Shown piece by piece: positions 7,911 to 16,135 of a stretch of DNA of 40,142 bases. Location: NCBI RefSeq assembly GCF_016862375.1, contig NZ_BOMV01000079.1, positions 1-40,142 of the forward strand, in the 5' to 3' direction. The notes below the pieces were generated by a model, which did no database searches, was not told the DNA's origin, and was given only the letters and a program-made list of their open reading frames with translations. The number at the start of each line of letters is the position of its first letter. Position 1 is the first letter of the stretch. This DNA is from Paractinoplanes rishiriensis. Lineage in GTDB: Bacteria > Actinomycetota > Actinomycetes > Mycobacteriales > Micromonosporaceae. The position numbers and the translations under genes are program-made.

Positions 7911-7937
7911 CGTCACAGATCGGGGCGCCGTCCGGTC
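7911..7937 (+). promoter_or_regulatory. ECF41-type promoter of the alpha/beta hydrolase gene
   Basis: CGTCACA (7911-7917), a 16-base spacer and GGTC (7934-7937), 39 bases before the hydrolase ATG. Aligned with the SDR promoter it shares GTCACAGA at the 5' end and GTCCGGTC at the 3' end. It lies just upstream of the divergent sigma gene start. Confidence 0.7.
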
Positions 7938-7975
7938 TGTGCTCGTGACCACTGCAATAGATGAGGGAGACACGT

Positions 7976-8689
7976 ATGAACCCCACCGTTGTCCTCGTCC
8001 ACGGCGCGTTCGCCGAGTCGGCTAGCTGGGCCGGCGTCGTCGAGCGGCTGCACGGGCGCGGCCTCACCGTCGTCGCCGCGGCCAACCCGCTGCGCAGCCT
8101 CTCCGGGGACGCCGCGTACGTGCGGGACGTCCTCGCCGGGATCGAGGGGCCCGTGGTGCTGGTCGGTCACTCGTACGGCGGAATGGTGATCAGCGAGGCC
8201 GCCGCCGGGAGTGAGAAAGTCGCGGCGCTGGTGTATGCCTGCGCCTTTGCGCCCGATACGGGCGAGTCGGCCTTCGGGCTGTCCACGAAGTTCCCGGGGA
8301 GCACGCTCGGCGAGGCGCTCGGCGCGCACCCGGTCTCGACCGGCGGCGTCGAGTTCTTCATCCGGCCCGAGGTGTTCCACCACCAGTTCGCCGCCGACGT
8401 GTCCGAGGCCGAGGCCGCGCTGATGAGCGCCACCCAGCGGCCGGTGACCGAGGCCGCGCTCGCCGAGGAACTGCCGGCCGCCACGCCGGCCTGGCGGTCA
8501 ATCCCGTCCTGGTTCGTCTTCGGCGACGAGGACCTCAACATCCCGGTCGCGCTGCACCGGTTCATGGCCGAGCGGGCCGGTACCAAGGGTGTACGCGAGG
8601 TGGCCGGCGCATCCCATGCGATCGCCTCGTCCGAGCCGGAAGCCGTGACGGCAGCGATCCTCGAAGCGGTCGACGCGGTCGCTCGCTAA
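7976..8689 (+). CDS. alpha/beta hydrolase
   Basis: A 237-residue cytoplasmic alpha/beta hydrolase. The oxyanion-side motif VLVHGAF is at 6-12, and the nucleophile elbow GHSYGG places Ser66 as catalytic. Asp186 (in FGDEDLNIP) and His214 (in GASHAIA) complete the triad. It resembles the salicylate esterase / pyrethroid hydrolase-like group common in actinobacteria. GAGGGAGA before the ATG is a strong ribosome site. The gene diverges from the ECF41 sigma factor and has a matching promoter, so it probably belongs to the same stress or detoxification regulon. The natural ester or amide substrate is unknown. Confidence 0.85.
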   Translation: MNPTVVLVHGAFAESASWAGVVERLHGRGLTVVAAANPLRSLSGDAAYVRDVLAGIEGPVVLVGHSYGGMVISEAAAGSEKVAALVYACAFAPDTGESAFGLSTKFPGSTLGEALGAHPVSTGGVEFFIRPEVFHHQFAADVSEAEAALMSATQRPVTEAALAEELPAATPAWRSIPSWFVFGDEDLNIPVALHRFMAERAGTKGVREVAGASHAIASSEPEAVTAAILEAVDAVAR

Positions 8690-8724
8690 CGGCGGCCGGG
8701 GCGGGTTGATCGGCCACTCAGAAT

Positions 8725-10386
8725 TCACAGACTCTCCCTCAACGACGATGCGGGCAGCGGGAACCAGCGCAATGCCTCGAAATCGGCGGACAACCGCCCG
8801 GCCTCGTCGCCGTCGTCGAGGTCGGGCCGGGCATGGAACAGATCACTGGCCGCGGCCAGGTAACCGGCGAGGACGTCCTCGCCGGCCTGGTCGCGGCGCG
8901 GCGGGGCGGACAGCAGGCCGTCGAGGCCGCCGGTCAGGCGCAGCGGCGGCTCGTCCGGTTGCGCGTGGTGCCGCCACCGGCCGGTGTGCGGGTCGAAGAG
9001 GTAGTCGGTGAGCAGGCGGTGGCCGTGCTCCGCGAGCAGCTCGACCGCGTCCACCAGGTAGTCGCGTACGGCCTCGGTGATGAAGTAGTTGAAGTTGACC
9101 CGCACCCAGCCCGGCTTGATGCCGTCGCAGCCGTGCCCGATCTCGTCCTGGAACGCCCGCGAGCCCTCGTCGTCGATGCCGAGCAGCCGGTGGCCGTACG
9201 GGCCCGCGCAGGAACAACCGCCCCGCGCCTGGATGCCGAACAGGTCGTTGAGCAGCGCCACCACGAAGTTGTGGTGCAGGTGCCGGCGGCCGTGCCGGAC
9301 CCGGAACGAGACGATCGACAGGCGCGCGGCGTCCCGGTTGCCGAGGATCTCCAGGCCGGGATGCTCGCCCCAGCGGCGCAGCGCGTACCGCCACAGCAGT
9401 TGCTCGCGGGTGTGGATCAGCTCGGTGCCGACCGCCCGCTTGAGCGCCACCACCAGGCCGGCCCGGATCGACTCGACGATCGCCGGCGTGCCGCCCTCCT
9501 CGCGGGCCACCGGGTCGTCGAGGTAGCGGTGGCCGGTCGGCCCCACGAAGGTGACGGTGCCGCCGCCGGGCACGCTCGGCACCCGGTTGCGGATCAGATC
9601 ACGGCGCACCACCAGCACCCCCGGTGTCTGCGGTCCGCCGATGAACTTGTGCGGCGAGAGGAAGACGGCATCCAGGCGGTCGTCCGCCATCCGGATGGGC
9701 ACGTACGGCGCGGCGGCCGCGAAATCCCAGAAGGAGAGCGCGCCGTGGCGGTGCAGCAGGGCCGCGACCGGGCCGGTGTCGGTCAGGATGCCGGTGACGT
9801 TCGAGGCGGCCGAGAAGCTGCCGATCCGCAGCGGGCGGTCCGCGTACGCGATCAGCAGGCGCTCCAGGTCGGCCAGGTCGATGTGCCCGTCGGCGTCTTC
9901 GCCGACCGGCACCACGTCGGCGATGGACTCGCGCCACGGCAGTTCGTTCGAATGGTGCTCGAACGGACCCACGAAGACGACCGGGCGGTCCTCCGGGGTG
10001 CCGATTTCCATTCCGGGCACCCGCAGTTCGAGGATCGCCACCAGCTTGTTGACCGCGGCGGTCGCCCCCGAACCGCAGAAGATCGCCGCGTGCTCGCCGG
10101 TGCCGCCGACCGCGTCGAGCACGAGGGCGCGGGCGTCCTCGCGCAGCCGGGTGGTCTGCAGGCCGGTGCTCGAACTCTCGGTGTGCGTGTTGCCGTACCG
10201 CGGCAGCACCCGGTCACGGATGAAGTCCTCGATGAAGTCCAGCGCCCGGCCGGACGCGGTGTAGTCGGCGTAGGTGATCCGGCGCGGCCCGTACGGCCCG
10301 TCGAGCACCTCGCCGTCACCCACGATCCCGGCCCGGATCCGTTCCAGCCACGGCGACGTCGGTAACTGTTCGTCTGCGTTTGTCAT
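8725..10386 (-). CDS. class V aminotransferase-fold PLP enzyme (cysteine desulfurase-like)
   Basis: A 553-residue fold-type I PLP enzyme of the class V group (NifS/SufS-like). The Schiff-base lysine is Lys247 in LSPHKFIGG; EHHSN (143-147) and an aspartate at 221 (FWDFAAA) match the PLP-ring contacts. A Cys-rich loop GGCSCAGPYGHRLLG near residue 400 corresponds to the catalytic-Cys loop of desulfurases. At 553 residues it is about 150 longer than typical SufS, with a C-terminal extension of unknown function. GGGAGGG precedes the ATG. It is monocistronic with no Suf/Isc genes nearby, so a house-keeping Fe-S role is unlikely. Sulfur transfer or an uncharacterised lyase reaction is possible. Confidence 0.8.
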   Translation of the reverse strand: MTNADEQLPTSPWLERIRAGIVGDGEVLDGPYGPRRITYADYTASGRALDFIEDFIRDRVLPRYGNTHTESSSTGLQTTRLREDARALVLDAVGGTGEHAAIFCGSGATAAVNKLVAILELRVPGMEIGTPEDRPVVFVGPFEHHSNELPWRESIADVVPVGEDADGHIDLADLERLLIAYADRPLRIGSFSAASNVTGILTDTGPVAALLHRHGALSFWDFAAAAPYVPIRMADDRLDAVFLSPHKFIGGPQTPGVLVVRRDLIRNRVPSVPGGGTVTFVGPTGHRYLDDPVAREEGGTPAIVESIRAGLVVALKRAVGTELIHTREQLLWRYALRRWGEHPGLEILGNRDAARLSIVSFRVRHGRRHLHHNFVVALLNDLFGIQARGGCSCAGPYGHRLLGIDDEGSRAFQDEIGHGCDGIKPGWVRVNFNYFITEAVRDYLVDAVELLAEHGHRLLTDYLFDPHTGRWRHHAQPDEPPLRLTGGLDGLLSAPPRRDQAGEDVLAGYLAAASDLFHARPDLDDGDEAGRLSADFEALRWFPLPASSLRESL

Positions 10387-10505
10387 CGTCCCTCCCCGGA
10401 GGACCAGCTCAGAGTAGGGGGCTCAGGCGAGGGATAGGAGGTCCGTTTTACCTGGTCCGGGGCCACCCGAACGGACGATCAGGCGGGGCGGCGTACGGTG
10501 TCGGC

Positions 10506-12083
10506 ATGACCGGGACGCTGCTCCTGCTGCGCTTCATGCTCCGGCGTGACCGGATCGGGCCGCCGATCTGGCTCGTGGCGGCCACCCTGCTGGTCCTTGT
10601 CCAGTCGACCCAGAGTCAAAATCTGTACGGCACGCCGGAGAGCCTCGAGCAGCTGCGCCAGACCATCGGCGGCAACACCGCGGTGATCGCGATGAGCGGC
10701 CCGACCCGGCTGCTCGGCTCGATCGGCGGCGAGGTGGTCTTCGAGATCTTCGCGTTCGCCGCGATCGTGGTGGCGCTGATGACAATGTTCCTGGTGGGCC
10801 GGCACACCCGCGTCGAGGAGGAGACCGGCCGCGCCGAACTGGTCCGCTCCGCCCGGGTGGGCCGGCAGGCTCCGCTGATGGCGGCGCTGGTGCTGGCCGG
10901 ACTGGCCGACCTCATGGCGGGTGCGCTGGTGTTCGCGGCGGCGGCCGGCACCGGGCTGCCGGTCGGTGGCTCGCTGCTGTTCGGGGCGGCGATCACCGGG
11001 GTCGGTTTCACCTTCGCCGGGTTCACCGCCGTCGCCGTGCAGATCTTCGAGAGCAGCAGGGCCGCGTACGGGGTGGTGGGCGCGCTCCTGGGAGCCGGGT
11101 ACGCACTGCGGGCGGCGGGCGACGTGGGCAGCGGCGCGTTGTCCTGGCTGTCGCCGATCGGCTGGGGGCAGCGGACGTTCCCGTTCACCGGCGACCGGTG
11201 GTGGCCGCTGCTGCTCCCGCTGAGCTTCGCGGCGCTGCTGCTGACCGCCGCGGTCGTCCTGCTGGGCCGGCGCGACGTGGGTGCCGGCCTGGTGCCGCCC
11301 CGGCTGGGCCGGGCCACCGCGGCCGGGTCGCTGCGCAGCGCGTACGCCCTCTCCTGGCGACTGCAGCGCGGCGCCCTGGCCGGCTGGGCGGTGGCGCTGG
11401 GCCTGCTCGGGCTCGCGTACGGCTCCATCGGCAACACCATCGAGCAGTACATCCGCGACAACCCGGCGGTCGCCGAGCTGCTGCCCGGCGGCGCCGGCGA
11501 CGTGCTGAACGCCTACCTGGCCCTCACCGCCGGGATGGCCGCCGTGCTCGCCTCGGCCTACGGCGTCAGCAGCACGCTGCGGGTCCGCGCCGAGGAGACG
11601 TCCGGCCGCGCCGAGCCGATCCTGGCCACCCCGACCAGCCGCCACACCTGGCTGGCCGGCCACCTCAGCGTCGCGCTGACCGGCAGCGCCCTGGCCCTGC
11701 TCACCTTCGGCGTGGGCGAGGGCATCGCGTACGGCCTGACCGTCGCGGACCCCGGCCAGGTGCCGAGGCTGGCCGCGATCGCCCTGGCCTACCTGCCCGC
11801 GGTCTGGCTGATCATCGCGCTGGCGGTGCTCGCGGTCGGCTGGACGCCCCGGCCGAGCGCGATCGTGGCGTGGGCGGCGGTCGCCTACTGCGCGGTGGTC
11901 ATGCTGTTCGCCGACTCGTTCAACCTGCCGTCGTGGGTGCAGCGGGCGTCACCGTTCGCCCACACGCCGCAGGTCCCCTTGGAGGACCTGACCGCGGCGC
12001 CGCTGGTGGTGATCGGGCTGGTCGCGGCGGCGTTCGTGGCGGCCGGCCTCGCCGGCCTACGCCGCCGCGACATCGGCTACTGA
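10506..12083 (+). CDS. ABC-2-type exporter permease (antibiotic/multidrug type), no ATPase gene adjacent
   Basis: A 525-residue integral membrane protein with about 12 hydrophobic segments arranged as two similar halves. The segments with the motif pattern HTRVEEETGRAELVRSARVG (first half) and RVRAEETSGRAEPILATPTS (second half) are cytosolic loops characteristic of the actinobacterial polyketide-antibiotic exporter permeases. These normally work with a separate ATPase encoded just upstream; here the upstream neighbour is a divergent aminotransferase, so the ATPase must be elsewhere or lost. No ribosome site precedes the ATG at 10506. An AGGAGG lies near 10433-10438 with no start codon at usable distance. 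Its last codons overlap the convergent AI-2E-type gene by 7 bases. Confidence 0.75.
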   Translation: MTGTLLLLRFMLRRDRIGPPIWLVAATLLVLVQSTQSQNLYGTPESLEQLRQTIGGNTAVIAMSGPTRLLGSIGGEVVFEIFAFAAIVVALMTMFLVGRHTRVEEETGRAELVRSARVGRQAPLMAALVLAGLADLMAGALVFAAAAGTGLPVGGSLLFGAAITGVGFTFAGFTAVAVQIFESSRAAYGVVGALLGAGYALRAAGDVGSGALSWLSPIGWGQRTFPFTGDRWWPLLLPLSFAALLLTAAVVLLGRRDVGAGLVPPRLGRATAAGSLRSAYALSWRLQRGALAGWAVALGLLGLAYGSIGNTIEQYIRDNPAVAELLPGGAGDVLNAYLALTAGMAAVLASAYGVSSTLRVRAEETSGRAEPILATPTSRHTWLAGHLSVALTGSALALLTFGVGEGIAYGLTVADPGQVPRLAAIALAYLPAVWLIIALAVLAVGWTPRPSAIVAWAAVAYCAVVMLFADSFNLPSWVQRASPFAHTPQVPLEDLTAAPLVVIGLVAAAFVAAGLAGLRRRDIGY

Positions 12084-13162
12084 CCGGCGGCGACGGGTTC
12101 GCGGCGCGGCTCGCTGCCGGGGCTTTCGGCGCGCACCGCGGACAGGGTGGACGCGACCTGATGGACGACCGCGGTCAGCGGCACCGCCAGGAACGCGCCC
12201 GCGACACCGCCGGTCAGCGCGCCGGCGGTGACCGCGACCAGCACCACGGCCGGGTGCAGCCGCAGCGCCTTGCCCATGATCAGCGGCTCCAGCAGGTTGC
12301 CCTCCAACTGCTGCACCAGGATCACCGCGCCGAGCACCAGCAGCGCGTCCAGCGGGCCGTTGGCGGCCAGCGCGACCAGGACCGCCACGGCGCCGGCCAC
12401 GGTCGCGCCGAGCACCGGCACGAACGCGGCCAGGAACGTCAGCACGGCCAGCGGCAGCGCCAGCGGAACGCCGATCAGGATCAGCGCCAGACCGATACCG
12501 AGCGCGTCCACGGCGGCCACCGCGATGGTGCCGCGGGCGTACTTGGCCAGGGCGTTCCAGCCGTTGCCGGCCGCCTCGCCCCAGCGCTCGCGGGACGGCT
12601 CGGGCAGCCGGCGCAGCAGCCAGTCACCGATCTTCGGCCCGTCCTTGAGCAGGAAGAACATCAGCACCAGGGCGAGCAGCGCGGCGCCGACACCCTCCAC
12701 CAGCGACATCGCCGAGGCGGTCGGGTCGGGCGCCGACGACTGCACCGACTGGCCGACCCGGTCGAGCGCGGCGGAGAGCTGCTGCTCGCTCACCCCGAAC
12801 GTGCTGACCAGCCATTCCTGGGTACGGCCCCAGCCCTGCTCCAGTTGGGCCGGCAACTCGCTAGCTTGCTTGGCCACGGTCGGCCACATCAGCACGGCCG
12901 GCACGACCAGGACGGCCAGCAGCAGCAGGACCCCGCCGAGCGCGGCCAGCGACCGGGGCAGCCAGCGGTCGAGCAGTTCGGTGACCGGTTGCAGCAGTGC
13001 GGCCAGCAGGGCGGCCACCACGATGGCCATGGTCAGTGGGGCCACCAGCACAGCGATCCGGATGACCAGGAACGCGGTGGCGGCGATCAGCAGCACGCAG
13101 GCGCAGGCGAGGGCCGCGTAGCGCAGCGACCACGGCAGCTTTCGAACGGGCTCGATGTTCAC
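12077..13162 (-). CDS. AI-2E family transporter
   Basis: A 361-residue membrane protein of the AI-2E (PerM/TqsA-like) family. It has two hydrophobic N-terminal hairpins, a soluble central segment (about 95-150), then a tight cluster of C-terminal helices containing the family signature region GPLDALLVLGAVILVQQLEG and LLEPLIMGKALRLHPAVV. Length is typical. Proteins of this family export small molecules or exchange ions; the substrate is not predictable, and the autoinducer name should not be taken literally. It starts with GTG at 13162 without a strong ribosome site. The C-terminal tail is hydrophilic and Arg/Glu/Pro-rich. Confidence 0.85.
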   Translation of the reverse strand: MNIEPVRKLPWSLRYAALACACVLLIAATAFLVIRIAVLVAPLTMAIVVAALLAALLQPVTELLDRWLPRSLAALGGVLLLLAVLVVPAVLMWPTVAKQASELPAQLEQGWGRTQEWLVSTFGVSEQQLSAALDRVGQSVQSSAPDPTASAMSLVEGVGAALLALVLMFFLLKDGPKIGDWLLRRLPEPSRERWGEAAGNGWNALAKYARGTIAVAAVDALGIGLALILIGVPLALPLAVLTFLAAFVPVLGATVAGAVAVLVALAANGPLDALLVLGAVILVQQLEGNLLEPLIMGKALRLHPAVVLVAVTAGALTGGVAGAFLAVPLTAVVHQVASTLSAVRAESPGSEPRREPVAAGQ

Positions 13163-13257
13163 GCCCCGCAGTTACCCCGGCAGCACTTCCGGCACACGGG
13201 GTTTTTGCCCCCGCCCGATAGCGTATGGGCCAGCCATCGACGAATGGGGGTTTCTCG

Positions 13258-14778
13258 ATGCTCCGCCGAAAGGTTCTCGCACTGGCCACGGTCACCCTGC
13301 TCGGGGTGACGCTGGTGCCGGCGACACAGGCGCAGGCGGCCGGCTCGGCCGACTGGGGTGCCTGCCCCGCGTCACCGCCGGACATCGACCCGCGCCAGCA
13401 GTGCGCGGCGCTCAGCCTGCCGCTCGACTACCGCAAGCCGGCCGGCCGCAAGATCACCGTAACGATCTCGCGGATCGCGGCCACCGATCCCGCTCTCCGC
13501 CGCGGCATCCTGCTGCTGAACCCGGGTGGTCCGGGCGGTTCCGGTCTCGACCTGCCCACCTATCTGTCGCAGTCGCTGCCGGCCGAGGTGCTGGCCCGCT
13601 ACGACCTGATCGGGTTCGACCCGCGCGGCGTGGGCGCCAGCACGCCGATCACCTGCGGCCTCGACCCGGCCACACCGGTCGATCTGATACTGCCGTATCC
13701 CGCGCCGGACGGCTCGATCGACCGGAACGTGGCTTTCGCCCGCAGCACCGCCCGCGCGTGCGCGCAGCAGGCGGGCGACCTGCTGCCCTACCTGACCACC
13801 CCGAACACGGCCCGCGACATGGACCGGATCCGGGCCGCGCTCGGTGAACGCAAGCTGTCCTACCTGGGCTACTCGTACGGCAGCTACCTCGGCGCGGTCT
13901 ACACGTCGCTGTTCCCGGCCCGGAGCGACCGGATCATCCTGGACAGCGGCGTCGACCCGAAGCTGATCTGGACCCGCATCTGGGAGCAGTTCGGCCCGGC
14001 CACCGCACTCCGCTTCCCGGACTTCGCGAAGTGGGCCGCGGCCCGCAACGACGAGTACGGCCTAGGAGCGACGCCCGCAGCGGTGACCCGCACATACTTC
14101 AAGACGGCCGAAACCCTCGACCGCGACCCGATCGTCACACCCGACCTGACGATCACCGGCAACTTCTTCCGCGAACTGACCCGCGGCGCCCTCTACGACG
14201 ACCGCAACTTCCCCACGCTGGCCGCCGACTGGCAGACCCTCAACGCCGGCGCCGTCACCTCGCTCGAGGTCCCGTTCGACAACGGCGCGGCCGCACTCTG
14301 GGCGATCGCCTGCGGCGACATAACCTGGACCAACAACATCAGCTCGTACGCCCGCCGCAGCGCCGAAAGCCGCAGGCACTACCCGATCACGGCCGGCATG
14401 CCACCGAACATCTGGCCGTGCGCGTTCTGGGAGTACCGCCCGACCGAGCCCCCGGTGGCCGTGACGGACAAGGGCCCGCGCAACGTCCTGATCATGCAAA
14501 ACCTGCGCGACCCCGCCACCGGCTGGGCGTCGGGCCGCGGCCTGCGCCGCGCTTTGGGCAACCGGGCCGCGTTCATCAGCCAGGACGCGGGCGGCCACGG
14601 CGTCTACGGCATCCGAGCCGGCACCTGCGCCACCGAGATAGGAACGGCCTTCCTGGTGAACGGCACGCTCCCGGCCCGAGACCGGCTGTGCGCCGGCCCC
14701 ACCCCGGACGACGTCACCATGCTGTCAGCGGTGCCGACGTTCCGCACCGGCCCACTGGGTATCAACCTGGGCGGCTAA
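13258..14778 (+). CDS. secreted alpha/beta-hydrolase peptidase (Slp/tripeptidyl aminopeptidase type)
   Basis: A 506-residue exported serine peptidase of the alpha/beta-hydrolase class, like SlpD/SlpE and tripeptidyl aminopeptidases of streptomycetes. A signal peptide is clear: MLRRK, hydrophobic core 6-22, AQA-A cleavage near 28. The oxyanion motif is LLNPGGPGGSG (86-96). The nucleophile is Ser206 (GYSYGS), with Asp418 (NLRDPATG) and His447 (GGHG) completing the triad. The C-terminal TAP-like domain is present. Start 13258 is preferred over an ATG 11 codons earlier because it gives a compact signal peptide and has GGGGG upstream. It likely releases short peptides from extracellular proteins. 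A strong terminator hairpin follows. Confidence 0.9.
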   Translation: MLRRKVLALATVTLLGVTLVPATQAQAAGSADWGACPASPPDIDPRQQCAALSLPLDYRKPAGRKITVTISRIAATDPALRRGILLLNPGGPGGSGLDLPTYLSQSLPAEVLARYDLIGFDPRGVGASTPITCGLDPATPVDLILPYPAPDGSIDRNVAFARSTARACAQQAGDLLPYLTTPNTARDMDRIRAALGERKLSYLGYSYGSYLGAVYTSLFPARSDRIILDSGVDPKLIWTRIWEQFGPATALRFPDFAKWAAARNDEYGLGATPAAVTRTYFKTAETLDRDPIVTPDLTITGNFFRELTRGALYDDRNFPTLAADWQTLNAGAVTSLEVPFDNGAAALWAIACGDITWTNNISSYARRSAESRRHYPITAGMPPNIWPCAFWEYRPTEPPVAVTDKGPRNVLIMQNLRDPATGWASGRGLRRALGNRAAFISQDAGGHGVYGIRAGTCATEIGTAFLVNGTLPARDRLCAGPTPDDVTMLSAVPTFRTGPLGINLGG

Positions 14779-14801
14779 TCAGAGATCTGAGCAACCCACC
14801 A

Positions 14802-14835
14802 CATCGCCCTCACCTCCCCCTCGGTGAGGGCGATG
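14802..14835 (+). terminator. strong stem-loop terminator
   Basis: A perfect 13-base stem (catcgccctcacc / ggtgagggcgatg) with an 8-base loop starts 23 bases after the peptidase stop codon and is followed by tcgttcct. It is one of the clearest terminators in the window. Confidence 0.85.
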
Positions 14836-14961
14836 TCGTTCCTGCTGCCGGGCGTTACGACCCGCCGGGCAAGCGGCCCGGCGCCGGGTGTGTCGTCGAG
14901 GTGATGGTCCCGCCCGCCGATGGGCGGGCACGAACCGCGCCTGGCGACGCCGGCCCCATTT

Positions 14962-14980
14962 ATGACATCATTGTTGTCAT
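14962..14980. promoter_or_regulatory. MarR operator-like palindrome overlapping the start codon
   Basis: ATGACA-N7-TGTCAT, an inverted repeat whose right arm includes the first two bases of the MarR ATG. TATGAC at 14961-14966 could serve as a -10 element, giving a very short or absent leader. A MarR dimer bound here would block its own gene and the coupled downstream gene. Confidence 0.6.
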
Positions 14981-15467
14981 GTTTCGCGATCGGGGTTCCC
15001 GGCTCTACGAGGTTCTCCAACAGGTCCGGCCGCTGGTGCTCAACTCCGCGCGGGTGGTCGAGGCCTCGCTGCGGCCTTCGGGCCTGACGGTGGGAATGCG
15101 TGCCGTCCTCGAGGTGCTCGCCCGGCACGGACCCGCCACGGTCCCGGCCATCGGCGAACGCCTGGACCTCGCCCGGCAGGGCGTGCAGCGGCACGTCAAC
15201 GATCTGATCGAGCGGGGCCACGTCGAGAGCCGCACCAACCCCGGGCACCGGCGTTCGGTCCTCATCGCACTCACCGATGCCGGCTCCGACATGATCAGCC
15301 GAGTCAGCGAGGACGAGCTGCAACACCTGTCGGGGATGGCCCGGGACTGCACCGCCCAGGAGATCGCCGCGGCAGTCAAAGTGCTGCGGGCGCTGAACCG
15401 TGACGTACGCCAACGAGCACTTCAGCTCCACGATCACCGAGGAAACGCGCATGCTCGACGAGCGTGA
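14979..15467 (+). CDS. MarR-family transcriptional regulator
   Basis: A 162-residue winged-helix regulator. The recognition part is about residues 45-85 (VPAIGERLDLARQGVQRHVN), followed by the wing (GHVESRTNPGHRRSVLIALT), the standard MarR layout. Dimerisation helices lie at each end. The ATG lies inside a palindromic operator, implying autorepression and probably a leaderless transcript. The next gene starts 17 bases before this stop codon, so the two are translationally linked. The regulator probably controls that mycothiol-type isomerase-fold enzyme in response to an aromatic or electrophilic ligand; the ligand is inference only. Confidence 0.85.
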   Translation: MFRDRGSRLYEVLQQVRPLVLNSARVVEASLRPSGLTVGMRAVLEVLARHGPATVPAIGERLDLARQGVQRHVNDLIERGHVESRTNPGHRRSVLIALTDAGSDMISRVSEDELQHLSGMARDCTAQEIAAAVKVLRALNRDVRQRALQLHDHRGNAHARRA

Positions 15468-16098
15468 GATCTACGCCTGGACCAGCGGTAACCGGTTGCT
15501 GATCGCGGATGTTCTCGCATCGCTCGACGACGCCGGCTGGTACGCACCGACTCTGTGTTCCGGATGGACCGTGCGCCACCTGGCCGCGCACCTCGTTCAG
15601 CCCATGCTCGTCAGTTTCCCCCGGTTCTTCCTGACCGCGATGCGCTACCGCGGCGACACCGCAAAGACCGTCGACCATTTCACCCGGCGACTCGCCCGGA
15701 CACCACCGCCACAGCTCATCGCCCTCCTGCGTGACCACGCAACGGACAAGGTGAGCCCGCCACGCGTCGGCCCCATGGGACCGTTCGCCGAGACCTGCAT
15801 CCACCTCCGCGACATGGCCAGACCACTGAGCTTGCCCGTCGACGTGCCCGTCGAGCACTGGCGCATCCTGATGGACTACCTCGTCTCGCCCGCAGCCGCA
15901 CCCGGACTCACCCCCGCCGGACGGCTCCGCGGGATCACCCTCGCGGCCACCGACACCGACTGGGTCACCGGACGTGGCCCGGAGGTACGCGGCACCATCG
16001 AAGCCTTGGCCATGGCCGCCACCGGACGGCCCACCGCCCTGGCCGACCTCCACGGACCCGGCCAGCACGCGCTCGCCAGCCGGCTCACCGCGCACTGA
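15451..16098 (+). CDS. maleylpyruvate isomerase-family (DinB/MDMPI) protein
   Basis: A 215-residue DinB-fold protein of the mycothiol-dependent maleylpyruvate isomerase group. The metal ligands are visible as His47 (in HLAAHL) and the E-x3-H pair Glu114/His118 (ETCIH), matching the known His/Glu/His zinc site of MDMPI. The SGWTVRHLAAHL segment is diagnostic. Start 15451 is chosen for its GAGGAAA ribosome site at ideal spacing; the ATG lies within the end of the MarR gene. Many family members are general mycothiol S-transferases rather than true isomerases, and no gentisate pathway genes are nearby, so detoxification is as likely as ring catabolism. Confidence 0.8.
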   Translation: MLDEREIYAWTSGNRLLIADVLASLDDAGWYAPTLCSGWTVRHLAAHLVQPMLVSFPRFFLTAMRYRGDTAKTVDHFTRRLARTPPPQLIALLRDHATDKVSPPRVGPMGPFAETCIHLRDMARPLSLPVDVPVEHWRILMDYLVSPAAAPGLTPAGRLRGITLAATDTDWVTGRGPEVRGTIEALAMAATGRPTALADLHGPGQHALASRLTAH

Positions 16099-16135
16099 TC
16101 AGCCGCTGGCCGATCAGACCCGTAGGTTGTGACGG

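Noticed and set aside
7903..7975. Possible ECF41 autoregulatory promoter before the sigma gene
   Set aside because: On the minus strand I find no TGTCACA-like box at 16-17 bases from a GTC element in this stretch; the only good match reads the other way, to the hydrolase.
11198..13309. 703-codon plus-strand frame over the permease and AI-2E genes
   Set aside because: Composition is Gln/His/Arg/Gly-rich without structure, and it covers two clear membrane protein genes. A GC-driven shadow.
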